Source: Chara braunii
Taxonomy: Eukaryota; Streptophyta; Charophyceae; Charales; Characeae
NCBI GenBank assembly: GCA_003427395.1
Contig: BFEA01000104.1
Location: 2,809,236 to 2,832,489, forward strand
Length of the DNA: 23,254 bases
Direction: 5' to 3'
The translations under genes and the position numbers were made by a program. The notes under the pieces were generated by a model, which was given only the letters and a program-made list of their open reading frames with translations, was not told the DNA's origin and did no database searches. Shown one piece after another: positions 21,781 through 23,254 of the stretch. Position 1 is the stretch's first letter; each line of letters starts with the position of its first letter.

Positions 21781-21787
21781 ACCGACA

Positions 21788-21791
21788 CCGT
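21788..21791. repeat. Right copy of the 4-bp target-site duplication (CCGT)
   Basis: CCGT follows CCGACA and matches 14216-14219. The Penelope-like frame resumes directly beyond it. Confidence 0.55.
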
Positions 21792-22467
21792 ACTTCTGAT
21801 ATGTGAAGAAAAATCTCCATATCATTCTTCTTTTCGATGCAAGTAGAGACATCTATTTTATTTTCTCTTTTCTTCCTTAGTGGTCGTGGTATACTTGCAA
21901 TGGTAGTGATGATTATCCTTTTAATTTCTTACTTTCCAATTCTTTCGTTCATATGGGGTACGTTTTTTGCATTCCACAAGAGCTGATTTCTGAGATTTTA
22001 CTTAATCTGCAGGCAATGTGGTTCTCAATTTTTGGAAGTCGGGATACTGCACAATTACAGTCCGGTGCTTGTGTAAGCACCTGTCTGTGATTGTGTAATA
22101 TTTCCCCGACTGTCTTTGATTTTTTAAACATCACACGCATCCGAGCTGTCAAATCGTTTGCCAAATTGTTATTACTTACGTTTTTCAAGATAGACTTGGT
22201 TGTTTTGTTTCTCACTTGCTTCTTTCCGGTGATCGATCCCACCTTTGATAGAAGAATTAGTATATCATCTAACAATAATTTATACAGTTCTCTCCGTCTC
22301 CATGGCGCCCTCAAGCAGTTAATCAGAATATTTCTATGTTTGTTTGTTTTCGGTCTCGTATGCACCAGTTGGATCTTATAGAAAATACATTAATTTTCAA
22401 TCCGTTTTCTACATTTTTTTAGCTGGAACTTTGTGTTGTCAATTTCCATAATTGTTGATCCGAATGT
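21792..22467 (-). pseudogene. Linker of the Penelope-like element between nuclease and RT, decayed
   Basis: An open stretch at 21949-22365 is in the same minus-strand frame as the GIY-YIG segment upstream. It encodes a basic region followed by a segment with closely spaced Cys (CNC) and a later conserved-looking His. A small Cys/His motif between nuclease and RT is described for Naiad/Chlamys elements, and that comparison is from memory. Several stops lie between 22370 and 22467, and another near 21925. From about 21925 to 21792 another frame is open, and it joins in phase to the RT half at 14218 once the inserted block is removed. Confidence 0.6.
22064..22081. repeat. 7-bp hairpin within the linker
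   Basis: GGTGCTT-GTGT-AAGCACC. It falls in the decayed coding region and may be chance. Confidence 0.4.
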
Positions 22468-23254
22468 TCATTTAATTACTTTCCATTTTTCATTCCATAG
22501 TTTTCCAGTTGTGTAGTAAATCATTGCTTTCGGTTGAAGTATTGATATTACCTTCGTAGTGTAACCCGATCGAACTGATTTAAACAAAACAGGTATATTC
22601 TGATTCACCTCATTGTTTCCATTCTTCTTCCTCTTTCTCCTTCTTCGTCTTTGGTTTTTCCGAGTCTTTTTGTCTTTTCCCCTTGTATTCAAGAATGGAT
22701 TCAGTCTCCTAATAAGTGTTGCTTCCATCCCTATCACCTCTGATCTCACTCCCGTCCAAATGGGTATCAGAACATATTTCTCCCAACCAAATTTGTGCAG
22801 CCAACTATATAGTTTCCGCTGTGCTCCTCTATTTGGATTCTTGGCCAAGTTTATGTATTCAGTCCATCTCTTGTCGGGCTGTCTTCCTGTCCTTCCCACG
22901 TACATATGTCTACACCAAGGTGTAACTCCCTGTACTAACTAATTGCTCAATTTTCGTTGATAGCCTGTGTATCTGCTCCCACTTCTATGTCGTGGTGAGG
23001 TCGCCTGATGCTGAGGTGTCTTCTATCTTCCCGACAAATCTTCGGCGCTCGAAGATGTGTCGGATGAGTCATACTCATCACTCCCGCTTGATCTTGTACT
23101 AAGGCTCTCGTAATCATCCTCACTTGTGTCGCCGCCAATTGTATTGGACACTCTGATGTTATCTGGATCTGGCATGATCTGTGTTTCAAGATCAGAATCC
23201 CGGTTGAAGTCTCGCCCCTTGTAGGCGATCAATCCAGGAACTTGCCTCAATGTC
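22468..23254 (-). pseudogene. GIY-YIG endonuclease and acidic N-terminus of the Penelope-like element
   Basis: This nuclease would nick target DNA for retroelement insertion. On the minus strand GVTPWCRHMYVG (from 22929) is the GIY-YIG pair in the form GVT...YVG. A conserved Arg follows in KRW (about 22867-22869). The catalytic Glu lies in GMEATLI (about 22725), followed by LNPFLN. A basic RRRRRKRKK patch next to the nuclease could be a nuclear localisation signal. Upstream in the same frame (23023-23250) is an acidic, Ser-rich segment, open to the window edge. In-frame stops at 23023-23025, 22939-22941 and 22468-22470 break the gene. The nuclease lies N-terminal to the RT, the order found in Naiad/Chlamys Penelope-like elements rather than the C-terminal position of canonical Penelope. 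The 5' end lies outside the window. Confidence 0.8.

Larger units (their letters stand above)
14220..21787. mobile_element. 7.6-kb unclassified insertion splitting the Penelope-like element
   Basis: The block begins TGTCGGGCGCAT and ends, read on the opposite strand, TGTCGGTGCGAAT. That is six identical terminal bases and about 12 of 13 matching with one gap. It is flanked by CCGT on both sides. GC content jumps at the left edge. The Penelope-like frame stops at one edge and resumes in a compatible frame at the other. Inside I find no transposase, integrase, reverse transcriptase, recombinase or matching long terminal repeats. Short TGT...ACA ends with a 4-bp duplication fit several options: a non-autonomous DNA transposon (Ginger-type ends are one known example), or an LTR-derived element that lost one LTR. 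The interior carries three hairpin-repeat arrays, TATA boxes and scattered single Ns. It could also be a composite of several insertions. Confidence 0.55.

Noticed and set aside
14220-21787. Complete LTR retrotransposon
   Set aside because: The TG...CA ends fit, but I could not find a direct repeat of the left 400 bases near the right end, a primer-binding site, or gag-pol motifs.
21563-21852. Small frames on both strands near the right end of the insertion
   Set aside because: They cross the insertion boundary or the terminal hairpin and match no family I recognise.

Overview
The window looks like a repeat-rich nuclear genome of a eukaryote, most likely from the plant/green-algal side. The signs are a decayed Penelope-like retroelement with its GIY-YIG endonuclease upstream of the reverse transcriptase (the Naiad/Chlamys arrangement), many microsatellites, assembly gaps, TATA boxes, AATAAA signals and splice-like sites. 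There are no bacterial operons, Shine-Dalgarno sites or compact genes. A charophyte such as Chara is my best guess, at low confidence.

Layout. (1) 304-11133, minus strand: one uninterrupted 3609-codon reading frame for a giant, disordered, low-complexity protein with no recognisable enzyme domain. It holds runs of D, E, P, G, H and DK, and three diverged tandem-repeat families whose spacings are all multiples of three. Its hydrophobic C-terminus may be a translated intron: removing a plausible 64-nt intron (332-395) opens a frame that runs off the window start. (2) 11161-12333: non-coding or unrecognised sequence with GA microsatellite and small repeats, then a 476-base N gap (12334-12809) followed by more GA repeat. 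(3) 12930-14219 and 21788-23254, both minus strand: two halves of one decayed Penelope-like element. The window-end half carries an acidic N-terminal segment, a GIY-YIG nuclease and a linker. The other half carries the reverse transcriptase core. (4) 14220-21787: a 7.6-kb block separating the halves. It is bounded by TGTCGG/CCGACA and a CCGT direct repeat. Removing it restores a continuous reading frame across the joint, so it is best read as a later insertion.

The inserted block has no recognisable transposase, integrase or reverse transcriptase. It does carry three repeat arrays (about 16092-16760, 17037-17733 and 18861-20055) in which hairpins recur with different but still self-complementary stems. 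The middle array is the clearest: eight copies, a nearly constant 20-nt CATT...AATG core, and flanking stems that change in a compensatory way. Conserved loop plus covarying stem points to selection on RNA or single-stranded DNA structure, and it is the most interesting signal in the window.

There is little evidence of genes working together. The story is a large low-complexity host gene beside a nested transposon: a Penelope-like element that decayed and was split by an unclassified, hairpin-rich element.
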